Assembly (NCBI GenBank): GCA_015075225.1
Contig: JABTUQ010000002.1
Span: 248,001-312,000 of the forward strand
From: Burkholderiales bacterium
GTDB lineage: Bacteria; Pseudomonadota; Gammaproteobacteria; Burkholderiales; Nitrosomonadaceae
DNA: 64,000 nt
Direction: 5' to 3'
Shown one piece after another: positions 38,150 through 47,580 of this stretch. The notes under the pieces were generated by a model that saw only the letters and a program-made list of their open reading frames with translations, had not been told where the DNA came from and did no database searches. Every line of letters begins with the position of its first letter. Position 1 is the stretch's first letter. Both the position numbers and the translations under genes were made by a program.

Positions 38150-39649
38150 ATGTCAGCCATGAGCGATCAGCCGACTATTTTGGCCATTGATCAGGGGACG
38201 ACCAGTACCCGTGCCATTCTGTTTTCGGCAGAGCTGGACGTACTTGCAGTGCAGCAAAAACAGCTGAAATTATATTATCCGCACAAGGGATGGGTTGAGC
38301 AGGATCCAGCAGTCATCTGGCAGGATACGCTTGCAGTCTGCCGTGCGGTGCTGGCACATGGTACAGGCCGAGTAGAGTCGCTTGCTGCCATCGGCATCAC
38401 CAATCAGCGCGAAACCACCATTTTGTGGGATCGTACAACCGGCGAGCCCGTCTATCCAGCTATTGTCTGGCAGGATAGACGTACCGATGCCGATTGCAAG
38501 CGATTCAGAGCACGGGGAGTGGAGCCGGTGGTAACGGCTCGCACTGGCCTGCTGCTTGATCCCTATTTCTCTGCTACCAAAATTGCCTGGATACTGGATA
38601 ACGTTACAGGTGCGCGCGCCCGGGCAGAACGAGGTGAATTGGCGCTTGGTACGATTGATTGCTACCTGCTCTGGCATCTGACCGGTGGGCGTGTGCATGC
38701 CACTGATGCAACCAATGCAGCACGGACGCTGTTATTCAATATCGTCGAACAGAAATGGGATACAGATCTGCTTGCATTGTTCAATATTCCGGCAGCGATT
38801 CTGCCAGAAGTCAGGGATAATGCTGCCGGGTTTGGGATGACTGATCCCGCGTTGTTCGGGCGGGAAATTTTCATCGGTGGCATGGCGGGAGATCAACATG
38901 CTGCCCTGATTGGGCAAAGGTGTTTTCGGCCCGGCATGGTCAAATCCACTTACGGTACGGGTTGTTTTGCGCTGATGAATATCGTTGCGGATTTTAAACT
39001 TTCTTAACACCGGCTGTTGACCACACCCGCGTATCGCCTGAATGGCAAGATGACATATGCCATCGAGGGATCGATTTTTATTGCCGGTGCAGCCATTCAA
39101 TGGCTACGGGATGGGTTGGAGTTTTTTCAGGATGCGGCAGCCAGCGAGGCTCTGGCGCGCAGTGTGCCGGATAGTAATGAAGTCTATTTCGTACCCGCCT
39201 TTACCGGACTGGGGGCTCCCTACTGGCGGCCGGATGTGCGCGGCATGATTACAGGTTTGTCACGCGAGACGACACGGGCGCATATTGTTCGTGCTGCGCT
39301 GGAAGCCCAGGGATACCAGACACTGGATTTGTTGTCAGCGATAGAAAAGGATGGCGGTCACCAGGCCGATATGATCCGTGTGGATGGCGGATTGGTGACA
39401 AACGGATTCATGTGCCAGTTTCTCGCCGATATGTTGAACAGATCGGTGGAGGTACCGAAAGTAACGGAGGCAACGGCACTGGGTGCGGCTATTTTGGCTG
39501 GTCTGGCAGCGGGTTTGTTTGCCGGACTGGAAGCAACCGAATGTTATTGGCAGCGGGACAAAATCTACATACCTGGAATGGCAAAAACCGACAGGGAACA
39601 ATTGTATGCTGGATGGAAAACGGCCATTGAGGCACTTTTGCATACATGA
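38150..39649 (+). pseudogene. glpK: Glycerol kinase with an in-frame TAA
   Basis: A FGGY kinase making glycerol-3-phosphate. The 500-codon frame is continuous except TAA at 39005-39007, where homologues have Gln in S-Q-H-R-L-L. A CAA to TAA change explains it. Motifs before it: [53 protein letters not shown]. After it: AIEGSIFIAGAAIQWLRDGL, VPAFTGLGAPYW, VDGGLVTNGFMCQFLAD. Total length 499 residues, like E. coli GlpK (502). Either a nonsense mutation or a base error; a 210-residue C-terminal product could restart downstream but would be inactive alone. Confidence 0.9.
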
Positions 39650-39732
39650 TTATCATCCTGCCGAAAGAAGAATTGCCGGGCGGGTTGTAAAATACTCGCC
39701 TGATATTGAAACCGATTGGAGTTTTCTGATTT

Positions 39733-40311
39733 ATGCTGATGAATCTCCCCAATTTCCTGACATGGCTACGTATCGTAGCTATTCCGCTATTTGTCGGCAT
39801 TTTTTACCTGCCAGCAGACTGGATTTCACTTGAAACACAGAATCTGGCGGCCACACTGGTGTTTGCTGGTGCTGCGCTGACTGACTGGCTGGATGGCTAT
39901 CTGGCGCGGATACTCAACCAGACTTCCGCGTTTGGCGCTTTTCTTGATCCGGTGGCAGATAAACTGATGGTAGCGGCTGCGCTGATCGTGCTGGTTCATC
40001 TGGATCGGCTGGATGCATCAATCGCCTTGATCATCATCGGTCGTGAAATTACGATCTCCGCATTGCGGGAGTGGATGGCGCTTATCGGCAAATCCAGGAG
40101 TGTGGCTGTTTCATTTCTGGGCAAGATCAAGACAACCGCGCAAATGGTGGCGATTCCGCTACTGCTTTATCACGACAAGATTGGCGATGCACTCGATGCA
40201 CACCAAGTGGGCACCTGGCTGGTTTATTTTGCTGCCGTGATGACGCTCTGGTCTATGGTGTATTACGTCAAGGCAGCCATTCCGCATGTGCTGGATCATC
40301 ACCCGCATTAA
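39733..40311 (+). CDS. pgsA: CDP-diacylglycerol-glycerol-3-phosphate 3-phosphatidyltransferase
   Basis: A 192-residue inner-membrane enzyme that makes phosphatidylglycerol phosphate. It has the full CDP-alcohol phosphotransferase signature, DGYLAR, eight residues, then GAFLDPVAD (residues ~54-76), and about five helices. It starts with LPNFLTWLRI, typical of PgsA. It uses glycerol-3-phosphate, the product of the preceding glpK, so the pairing makes metabolic sense. Confidence 0.95.
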   Translation: MLMNLPNFLTWLRIVAIPLFVGIFYLPADWISLETQNLAATLVFAGAALTDWLDGYLARILNQTSAFGAFLDPVADKLMVAAALIVLVHLDRLDASIALIIIGREITISALREWMALIGKSRSVAVSFLGKIKTTAQMVAIPLLLYHDKIGDALDAHQVGTWLVYFAAVMTLWSMVYYVKAAIPHVLDHHPH

Positions 40312-40348
40312 GACGGCTGATTCAGCCCGTCGCATAAAAGCCGGATAA

Positions 40349-41284
40349 TCAAACGGAATGTAATACGGTTTCGGTAACGCAGGTATCTTCATCGGGAGTA
40401 TCTTCATCCTGGCTGATTCCGACCGGGATGTCGGGAAGCGGTTCTTCATCAAACGCCTTGTCGCCTTCTTCAATCGCAATTCCATGAGGTTTGATTCCGG
40501 CAAAATCATATCGGCTGGTATCAGCCAGATGCGACAACTGGATGTTCTGCAACGCGGTAAACATCGTTTCCAGCCTGCCAGGGTGTTTTTTATCCCATTG
40601 CTGCATCATTTCCTTGATTACCTGTCGCTGCATGTTTGGCTGTGAACCACACAGATTGCAGGGGATAATGGGGAACTGGGCTATCCTTGCATAGGCGGCC
40701 AAATCCTTTTCCTTGCAGTACGCAAGCGGCCGGATCACTACGTGACATCCATCATCGCTCACCAGCTTGGGTGGCATTGCCTTCAGCTTGCCACCATAAA
40801 ACATGTTCAGAAAAAAGGTCTCCAGAATGTCGTCGCGGTGATGCCCCAGGGCAATTTTGGTCGCGCCCAGCTCGGTCGCTACCCGATACAGCACCCCTCT
40901 GCGCAAGCGAGAGCACAGACTGCAGGTTGTTTTGCCCTCGGCGATCACCCGCTTGACGACGCTGTAGGTATCCTGTTCGACAATGCGAAAAGGCATATTG
41001 ATGGCAGTCAGATATTCAGGCAGAACATGCTCGGGAAAACCCGGTTGCTTTTGGTCCAGATTAACGGCAATCAGCTCGAAATCCAGTGGGGCATGTGCCT
41101 GCAGGTTGCGCAAAATATCCAGCAATGCATAACTATCCTTCCCGCCAGACAGGCACACCATAATCCGGTCACCTTTCTCAATCATGTTGAAATCGGCAAT
41201 CGCTGTGCCGACAAGACGCCGCAGCCGTTTCTGTAATTTGTTGGCGTTATAGGCAGATTTTCTGGTAACTGTGTCCGTAATCAT
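40349..41284 (-). CDS. ttcA: tRNA 2-thiocytidine synthetase TtcA
   Basis: A 311-residue ATP-dependent tRNA thiolase acting on C32. PP-loop motif [14 protein letters not shown] (~43), cluster-binding cysteines [10 protein letters not shown] and [11 protein letters not shown], and LGHHRDD (ATP site). It convergently faces pgsA; a GACGGCTGA/TCAGCCCGTC palindrome lies between the stops. The frame is intact. Confidence 0.95.
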   Translation of the reverse strand: MITDTVTRKSAYNANKLQKRLRRLVGTAIADFNMIEKGDRIMVCLSGGKDSYALLDILRNLQAHAPLDFELIAVNLDQKQPGFPEHVLPEYLTAINMPFRIVEQDTYSVVKRVIAEGKTTCSLCSRLRRGVLYRVATELGATKIALGHHRDDILETFFLNMFYGGKLKAMPPKLVSDDGCHVVIRPLAYCKEKDLAAYARIAQFPIIPCNLCGSQPNMQRQVIKEMMQQWDKKHPGRLETMFTALQNIQLSHLADTSRYDFAGIKPHGIAIEEGDKAFDEEPLPDIPVGISQDEDTPDEDTCVTETVLHSV

Positions 41285-41586
41285 GGAAATGTGTAAATTA
41301 ATCAGCGAGAAATATTTGCAAAAATTGTCTGGGCTGATAGCCTCAGAAAAAAATTGAAAGTCGGTTATAGTTGCGCACTCAAGGTAAAGATCCTTGAATC
41401 GGGGTGGTTGAACAAATAAAAATTATAGCAATGCAGCAATGGGCTAGCCAGAAACAAGAGAGAACGTTATCAGTGCTCTGGTGGTCAAAATGCCCGGGAG
41501 AGAGCTGGTATCAACAAATATCGATTACCGTCCGCTCTTGCTGGCTGTTTCGAACGTATGCAAGGCAAGTTTACATTGGAGAGCAA
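41285..41586. other. Divergent promoter region of ttcA and the DUF411 gene
   Basis: About 300 bases. The frame of the DUF411 gene stays open back to 41404, but that extension lacks signal-peptide character. No specific operator was recognised. Confidence 0.3.
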
Positions 41587-42114
41587 ATGAAAAAACAACT
41601 TAACAGATTTTTTACCCGTTCCGTACTATCCGCAGCTTTGGCTGGATTTGCCGGCGTGGCAGCCGCAGCGACCGTGGAAGTGTACAAAAGCCCGACTTGT
41701 GGCTGTTGCGCCAAATGGGTGGATCACATGCGCGACAACGGATTTACCGTCAACATCCATGACATTGGTAACGATGAGGCAAGAGCAGAAGCGGGCATCC
41801 TTCCCGAGCTCGGATCGTGTCACACCGCCATGGTCAATGGTTACGCCATTGAAGGGCATGTCCCGGCTGACGATATCAAGCAATTGCTGAAAGAGCGCCC
41901 CCGGGCAGTCGGCCTTTCTGCGCCTGGCATGCCTCATGGCTCTCCCGGCATGGAAACCGGCCGCGAGGACACCTACAATGTACTGCTGATCAGAAAACCA
42001 GGGGATAAACGCAATGCTGCAGAAATTTACAACCGGTACGGTCCTGGTCTGTCGCAACCAGCAGAAAGCACTTCCGAGAATAACGCTGCTCAGTCAATTC
42101 TAAGGCTCAAGTAA
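41587..42114 (+). CDS. DUF411 exported metal-binding protein
   Basis: A 175-residue periplasmic protein. The ATG at 41587 is preferred because GGAG lies eight bases upstream and the protein then begins with a signal peptide (KKQLNRFF...GVAAAA). The mature start VEVYKSPTCGCCAKWVDHM carries the DUF411 CxxCC metal motif, followed by CHTAMV and GYAIEGHVPADDI. DUF411 members are linked to copper and other metals. The C-terminus is longer than usual by about 60 residues. Followed after one base by a cytochrome c gene. Confidence 0.85.
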   Translation: MKKQLNRFFTRSVLSAALAGFAGVAAAATVEVYKSPTCGCCAKWVDHMRDNGFTVNIHDIGNDEARAEAGILPELGSCHTAMVNGYAIEGHVPADDIKQLLKERPRAVGLSAPGMPHGSPGMETGREDTYNVLLIRKPGDKRNAAEIYNRYGPGLSQPAESTSENNAAQSILRLK

Positions 42115-42115
42115 C

Positions 42116-42595
42116 GTGACACTTGTAAAAGCTGTCGCGTTCGCACTGTTTTTCCTTGTTACTGCCTGCTCGGAACAGACCGGCGTTCGTTCCGCAGGCA
42201 GTACGCTGGATCAGATCCTGGGAAGGGATTTATCCCCGGAGCAGGTGGTGCGTAATTTTGACCCCGAACAAGTCGCGCGCGGACAGGCTCTTTTCAGGAA
42301 AAATTGTGCAGTGTGCCACGGCCAAGATGCCGAAGGCACACCCGACTGGCGCAAACCTCTGGAAAATGGCAGATACCCGCCACCACCGTTAAACGGTACG
42401 GCGCATGACTGGCATCATTCCACGGAAGAGCTGAAGCGTTTTATTCTGAGCGGTGGCCCTGCGGGAGAAGGACGTATGCCCGGGTGGGAGGGGATTCTGA
42501 AAGATCAGGAAATTGATGACATTCTGGTTTGGATCAAATCCCTGTGGCCGGATGAAGTCTATCAGGGCTGGTACACCAGGATAGAGAACCGATAG
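42116..42595 (+). CDS. Lipoprotein mono-heme cytochrome c
   Basis: A 159-residue c-type cytochrome. GTG start one base after the DUF411 stop. The N-terminal signal ends in a lipobox (LVTAC, Cys ~18), the heme site CAVCH is at ~65, and a candidate distal Met ligand lies in GRMPGWEG. A membrane-anchored electron carrier; with the DUF411 partner it may serve copper-dependent or metal-related redox. The next gene is convergent. Confidence 0.87.
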   Translation: MTLVKAVAFALFFLVTACSEQTGVRSAGSTLDQILGRDLSPEQVVRNFDPEQVARGQALFRKNCAVCHGQDAEGTPDWRKPLENGRYPPPPLNGTAHDWHHSTEELKRFILSGGPAGEGRMPGWEGILKDQEIDDILVWIKSLWPDEVYQGWYTRIENR

Positions 42596-42731
42596 CGGGT
42601 AAAGAAGTTAATCAATTTTTATCCTGATTGGGTCGATTGTTTGGTGGAGGAAGAGGTGTTGTACGAAAACGCATTCTGCCAAACCACAACATCAGGGCGG
42701 GTAGGGCAGGGGATGAAAAGTGGCAGCAGGG

Positions 42732-45437
42732 TCAGTCATGGTCTGCGGGCGAACCATGATTCCCTGCCAGAATGGCGGGGATTTCCTGCATGCCCAGTTC
42801 GGTCAGTTCTTCCTCTTCCAGTGAGCCGAACAGGGTGAGCAGGGCGGACAGTGCGCCTGTCCAGCCGGTTTGGTGGCTGGCGCCCAGGCCGGAGCCATCT
42901 TCAGCATGAAAGTATTCATAAAACAGCAGATGATCCCGCCAGTGAGGATCAGTCTGAAATTTTTCAGCCCCTCCAAACACTGGCCGCTTGCCTTGTTTAT
43001 CTGGCAGAAAAACACGCACTAACCGTGCGGTAATCATTCTGGCGACCTGGAACAGGTTGCGCTGATTGCCCGAGCCGGTGGGACATTCAATCCGGAAATC
43101 CTCGCCGTAGTAGGCATACAGTGTCAGCAATGCACGGATGATCAGGATATTGACTGGTACCCAGACGGGGCCACGCCAGTTGGAATTGCCGCCAAACATG
43201 GGTGAGGTGGATTCTCCCGGCTGGTAATCGGCGGTGAAAGTCTGTCCGTTCCAGTGAAATTCGTAGGGATGTTGCTGATGATATTTTGACAGGGAGCGGA
43301 TGCCGTAAGGGCTCAGAAACTCCTGTTCATCTAGTAACCGCATCAGAATACGTTTCAGTTTCTTTTCATCCACGATGGCCAGCAGGCGGCGGCCTTCCAC
43401 ACCGGGCCTGGTCGGGCAGAAGATGTGTTCGGTCAGATGTTCCCTGCGCCGGACCAGTTCCCCGAAATGTTTTGCCACCAGCGGCAGTTTATCGAGTGTG
43501 GTTTGTTCAATGACAGTCACGGCGCACAAGGGCAGCAATCCAACCAGCGAGCGTACCTTGATGCGGGTCGAGTGACCATCCGGAAAACGCAGGACATTGT
43601 AGAAAAAGCCATCTTCATCATCCCACATATCCCGGTGTTCATCGCTGATATCCTGCATAGCGGCAGCCGTGGACATGAAGCGGTTCAGATAGGAAAGTAC
43701 CCGTTGCTCATAATTCGCATCGTACAGGCTCAGTTCCAGTGCAATCTGCAGCATGTTCTGCGAAAACAGGGTCATCCAGGCGGTGGCATCCGATTGTTCC
43801 AGATGCCCGCCAGTGGGCAATTCCACGCTGCGATCGAACACGCCGATATTGTCCAGGCCAAGGAATCCGCCTTCATACACGTTTTTATCCGGCTCACGGT
43901 GCGTTTCCCACCAGCTGTAGTTTCGTTCCAGGCTGGCAAAGGCTGATTTCAGAAATACGAGATCATTCTGGTCATGGTAGTCCTGGCAGATCTGATAAAC
44001 CATGTAAACAGCCCAGGCGTGAACCGGCGGATTCACATCACTGAAATTCCATTCGTAAGCTGGAATCTGTCCATTCGGGTGTTGATAGCGGTTTTCCAGA
44101 AACAGGCCAAGTTGCTGTTTGGCAAAGGCGGGATCAATCATGGCTAGCGGTAGGGCATGGAAAGCCATATCCCAGGCAGCAAACCATGGATATTCCCATT
44201 TGTCCGGCATGGAGATGATATCTCGACATTGCATGTGCCCCCAGCCGGTATTGCGTGTACTGTGCCGGGGATGTCCATCCAGCCAGTGTTGTACATCGAA
44301 TTCGTAATATTGCTTGGTCCATATCATGCCGGCCAGAGCCTGCCGCACAATACGCCGCTGTTCCTTGCCCAGGTGTTTGCCAGACAAGTTTTTATAAAAA
44401 TCATCCGCTTCCTTTTTTCTCTGGCGGATGAGTGCATCGAAGCCGGTAAAAATTTCATCTGGATTGAGTGATCCGGTATGGCACAGGCGCAACTGGATTT
44501 CTCGCGTTTCGCCAGGCGGAATGTGCAGTGCATAATCTGCTGCCGCCTTGGTGCCGTGACACGCGGGATTGATGGCGTTGATCTGGCCGCAGACGACATG
44601 ATTATTGATGCCGTCCTTGGTATAGGGGCTTATGTTGTTGCTACTGAACAGCCGCCAGGCATTGGTTTCATTTTCACAGAACAGCAGAGCCGGGGTATCC
44701 GCACAATACAGCTGGTAATCGCCCAGCGTGTGATGGCTGGCGTGGATGATCCGGCAATTGTTTCCGCGTTCTTCCCGATACAGTTGTGGCTTGATTGAAT
44801 CTGCTTCCCATGACCAAGTATTGCGAAACCACAGCGTTGGCAGTACCTGCAAATCCGCTGTCCCGGGGCCCCGGTTGATGACGTTGATGCGGATCAAGAT
44901 GTCTTCCGGGTCGGCCTTGGCATATTCCACACAAACGTCGAAATAGCGGTTTTCATCAAAAATCCCGGTATCCAGCAACTCGTATTCCGGCTCCTGCCGG
45001 GAGCGCCGTTCGCTGGTGGTTACCAGATCTGCGTAGGGATAAGCCGCCTGCGGATATTTGTAGAGATATTTCAGATAGCTGTGGGTGGGGGTGGCATCCA
45101 GATAGAAATAGTATTCCCTGACATCTTCGCCGTGATTGCCTTGCTGATTGGTAATGCCAAACAAGCGCTCCTTCAGTACCGGATCCTGACCATTCCACAG
45201 CGTCAGGGCGAAGCAGAGTTGTTGCCGGTCATCGCAGATACCGGCCAGGCCATCCTCTCCCCAGCGGTAGGCACGGGCGCCGGATTGCGAATGGGGAAAA
45301 TAATTCCAGGCGTCACCGTTGTCACTGTAATCCTCGCGTACCGTTCCCCATTGCCGTTCGCTCAGATAGGGTCCCCATTTTTTCCAGGGGATGCCTCCTT
45401 CATTACATTGCTCAAGCCGCCGGGATTCTGCCGTCAT
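42732..45437 (-). CDS. GH63-like glucosidase (MGH1-type)
   Basis: A 901-residue cytoplasmic glycoside hydrolase. The N-terminal beta-domain (residues ~20-330, WGTVREDYSDNGDAWNYFPH, LFGITNQQGNHGEDVREYYF) is followed by an (alpha/alpha)6 barrel with SWWETHREPDKN, ESDAT-like EQSDATAWM and WRGPVWVPVN. This matches bacterial GH63/mannosyl-oligosaccharide-glucosidase-like proteins; substrate likely a small glucoside or trehalose/maltose-type product. Last in the minus-strand glycogen cluster. Confidence 0.8.
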   Translation of the reverse strand: MTAESRRLEQCNEGGIPWKKWGPYLSERQWGTVREDYSDNGDAWNYFPHSQSGARAYRWGEDGLAGICDDRQQLCFALTLWNGQDPVLKERLFGITNQQGNHGEDVREYYFYLDATPTHSYLKYLYKYPQAAYPYADLVTTSERRSRQEPEYELLDTGIFDENRYFDVCVEYAKADPEDILIRINVINRGPGTADLQVLPTLWFRNTWSWEADSIKPQLYREERGNNCRIIHASHHTLGDYQLYCADTPALLFCENETNAWRLFSSNNISPYTKDGINNHVVCGQINAINPACHGTKAAADYALHIPPGETREIQLRLCHTGSLNPDEIFTGFDALIRQRKKEADDFYKNLSGKHLGKEQRRIVRQALAGMIWTKQYYEFDVQHWLDGHPRHSTRNTGWGHMQCRDIISMPDKWEYPWFAAWDMAFHALPLAMIDPAFAKQQLGLFLENRYQHPNGQIPAYEWNFSDVNPPVHAWAVYMVYQICQDYHDQNDLVFLKSAFASLERNYSWWETHREPDKNVYEGGFLGLDNIGVFDRSVELPTGGHLEQSDATAWMTLFSQNMLQIALELSLYDANYEQRVLSYLNRFMSTAAAMQDISDEHRDMWDDEDGFFYNVLRFPDGHSTRIKVRSLVGLLPLCAVTVIEQTTLDKLPLVAKHFGELVRRREHLTEHIFCPTRPGVEGRRLLAIVDEKKLKRILMRLLDEQEFLSPYGIRSLSKYHQQHPYEFHWNGQTFTADYQPGESTSPMFGGNSNWRGPVWVPVNILIIRALLTLYAYYGEDFRIECPTGSGNQRNLFQVARMITARLVRVFLPDKQGKRPVFGGAEKFQTDPHWRDHLLFYEYFHAEDGSGLGASHQTGWTGALSALLTLFGSLEEEELTELGMQEIPAILAGNHGSPADHD

Positions 45438-45485
45438 ACAGTGCCTTGCCGGTAATTGTCTGATTGATCCCGATTTCTGCTGGGG

Positions 45486-47516
45486 TTACCGGTTTTTTTT
45501 ATCAAATTGCAGGGTGATGAGTTGTTCGTGGATGGTGATTGGCCAGGTCAACCTCAATTTGACCGCCTGCATGATTTTTTCGAAACCGCCTTCCGATTGC
45601 GAAACCGTAAAATGGGGACTGGCATGGCATTCTGCTGCGGGGGTGATATTGAGTGACAGGCTGCCACCCAGAGTGTCATCTTCCAGCACAAGGGCAGTCA
45701 GGTCATTGAGTTCGATGGTGTTGCCGAAGCCGGACAGGATGGCGCCGTTCCTGACATAACGCCCGCCTGGCCCATCACAACTGGGCATGGCCAGATTGAT
45801 TTCCGTCTGCATATATCCGGTCATCCCGCTGGCACATTTGTATATGACCTGCAGCTGGTTGCCGGATATTTGAAAACACTTGCGTACCAGTCCCGTACCC
45901 GCTTTTGCCTGGAAAACAATTTCACGTTCCCGTGTTGCGGGTTGTAGCTGGTAGTGCAGGGGCGTACTGTTCAGCCGGTCAATGAAAAGATGCTGCGGGT
46001 ACAGATCCGGCTCAAGATCGGCAGGACTGATTTCATGCTTGAAACTGACGCGATCATGCGCTGAGGCGATGCCGGATTGATCGTGTGTCGGATTTTCTCC
46101 GGAGTTCAACCGGATTTTGCGATAGTAATGCTCAACCTGCCGGGTAAGCGTGTCAGCAAAATTGTGCCGGAGTTTGTAGGCGTCCAGCTCGCAGATGCTG
46201 GCGCTGCCATCTAGTTTCAGGACAGCCTGCACATTGCCATTCTGCAGGTAGATTTCCTCCGTCCCATCCAGATCGGTATCTTCCTGATATTGGGGGGTAC
46301 GGGGTGCGCATTGGTCAAGCAGCGCTTCCAGTTCCACCAGATTGTTATAGATAGCACGGCGCAAATGGGGGAGATACAGGCCGCCAAACAATCCATGCCA
46401 GTAGGCATCATTGGCTTGTGAGGCATACAGGCACTGGCGCATGGCTTCCGTTCGCTGTTTTGCCGGTAACTCGGCATACCGTGCGGAAAGGCTGAGCATG
46501 CGCTTGTGCATCCAGTTGGATTCCGGATAGCGTGAAAGAAAGTTTTTCCAGATTCCGCCGCGCAGAAAGGATTTGCTGTGCGCGTAACTTCCCGCTAATT
46601 TGGCTTGTTGCACCAGATCGGCATAGATGTGTGCCGGTCCGGCGGGGAGTGTCCATTCGTTCATTTCGATGTAGGACGTGGTGGGGAGATAAATAATGCC
46701 CCGGGTTTTCTCGCTGGCATGGTAATCCCGGTAATGTTGCAGCCGGATATGGGGCGAGGCCAGTACCCCCTGGATAAATTGTTCCAGCCAGCCGCGTTCA
46801 TAAACCCATTGATAGGTTTCCGGCCAGATGCCGAATTTCTCGATGTCATCAAAATAGACAGTGGCCGGTTGATGGCCAGCTACCCCGGTATCAGCCTGAT
46901 CAACCAGGGATTCAATATAGGCAATGGCTTCCTGGGCAGGTGAAAACGGCAGCCGGTAACGCAGCTCTTCCGAAATTGGAAAGAGATCGAGTGTTTGATG
47001 ATCTTCTTCCGTGGTGAAATAGCCATTCAGCTCTGATTTTTGTTTGCCGGCGCAGATAAAGTGGTAATCGTCCACAATCACATAACGAATTCCGCAATTG
47101 GCCAGCGCCGGGATAACAGTGGATTCCCAGACGCGCTCGGTCAGCCACGCGCCTTGTGGCTGTTGGCCAAGTTTTTTCTTGAGCCTGGTCGAGAAGGTTC
47201 TGATCTGACCAATCCGGTCACGTTCAGGAATGACAGCCAGTACCGGCTCGGTATCACCTGCGCCAAACAGTTCGATCTGGCCGCGTTTGACCATTTCACG
47301 CAATAACGCCATATCCTGCGGATAATGTTCAAACAGGAAATCCAGCAACCAGCCTGAAAAATGAACAGCAAAACGAAAATCCGGGTAGCGGTACAACGTA
47401 TGCAGGAATGGCTTGTAACAGCGTTCGTGTGCATCGACGATTACTTCCGGGAAATTGCCGATAGGTTGATGTGCGTGGACACCAAAAAGAAGTGATATGG
47501 ATGAAGTCATCGGCAA
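45486..47516 (-). CDS. GH57 4-alpha-glucanotransferase / alpha-amylase
   Basis: A 676-residue GH57 enzyme. N-terminal catalytic barrel opens LLFGVHAHQPIGNFPEV; ELFGAGDTEPVLAVIPERD contains the likely nucleophile Glu region and YFDDIEKFGIWPETY the acid/base Asp region. The C-terminal part matches DUF1925/DUF1926 (FKHEISPADLEPDLYPQ). This architecture fits 4-alpha-glucanotransferases of the Thermococcus type that remodel maltodextrins. 48 bases before the GH63-like gene. Confidence 0.85.
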   Translation of the reverse strand: MPMTSSISLLFGVHAHQPIGNFPEVIVDAHERCYKPFLHTLYRYPDFRFAVHFSGWLLDFLFEHYPQDMALLREMVKRGQIELFGAGDTEPVLAVIPERDRIGQIRTFSTRLKKKLGQQPQGAWLTERVWESTVIPALANCGIRYVIVDDYHFICAGKQKSELNGYFTTEEDHQTLDLFPISEELRYRLPFSPAQEAIAYIESLVDQADTGVAGHQPATVYFDDIEKFGIWPETYQWVYERGWLEQFIQGVLASPHIRLQHYRDYHASEKTRGIIYLPTTSYIEMNEWTLPAGPAHIYADLVQQAKLAGSYAHSKSFLRGGIWKNFLSRYPESNWMHKRMLSLSARYAELPAKQRTEAMRQCLYASQANDAYWHGLFGGLYLPHLRRAIYNNLVELEALLDQCAPRTPQYQEDTDLDGTEEIYLQNGNVQAVLKLDGSASICELDAYKLRHNFADTLTRQVEHYYRKIRLNSGENPTHDQSGIASAHDRVSFKHEISPADLEPDLYPQHLFIDRLNSTPLHYQLQPATREREIVFQAKAGTGLVRKCFQISGNQLQVIYKCASGMTGYMQTEINLAMPSCDGPGGRYVRNGAILSGFGNTIELNDLTALVLEDDTLGGSLSLNITPAAECHASPHFTVSQSEGGFEKIMQAVKLRLTWPITIHEQLITLQFDKKNR

Positions 47517-47580
47517 GCTCCAGTAGTTAGGGTTTTATGTGCTGCTTCATGCAGGTTGTGCCCGGTTTCAGGTATGCATA

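Noticed and set aside
40312..40331. Bidirectional terminator between pgsA and ttcA
   Set aside because: The GACGGCTGA/TCAGCCCGTC stem is good but there is no T-run on either side, so it was not listed as a terminator.
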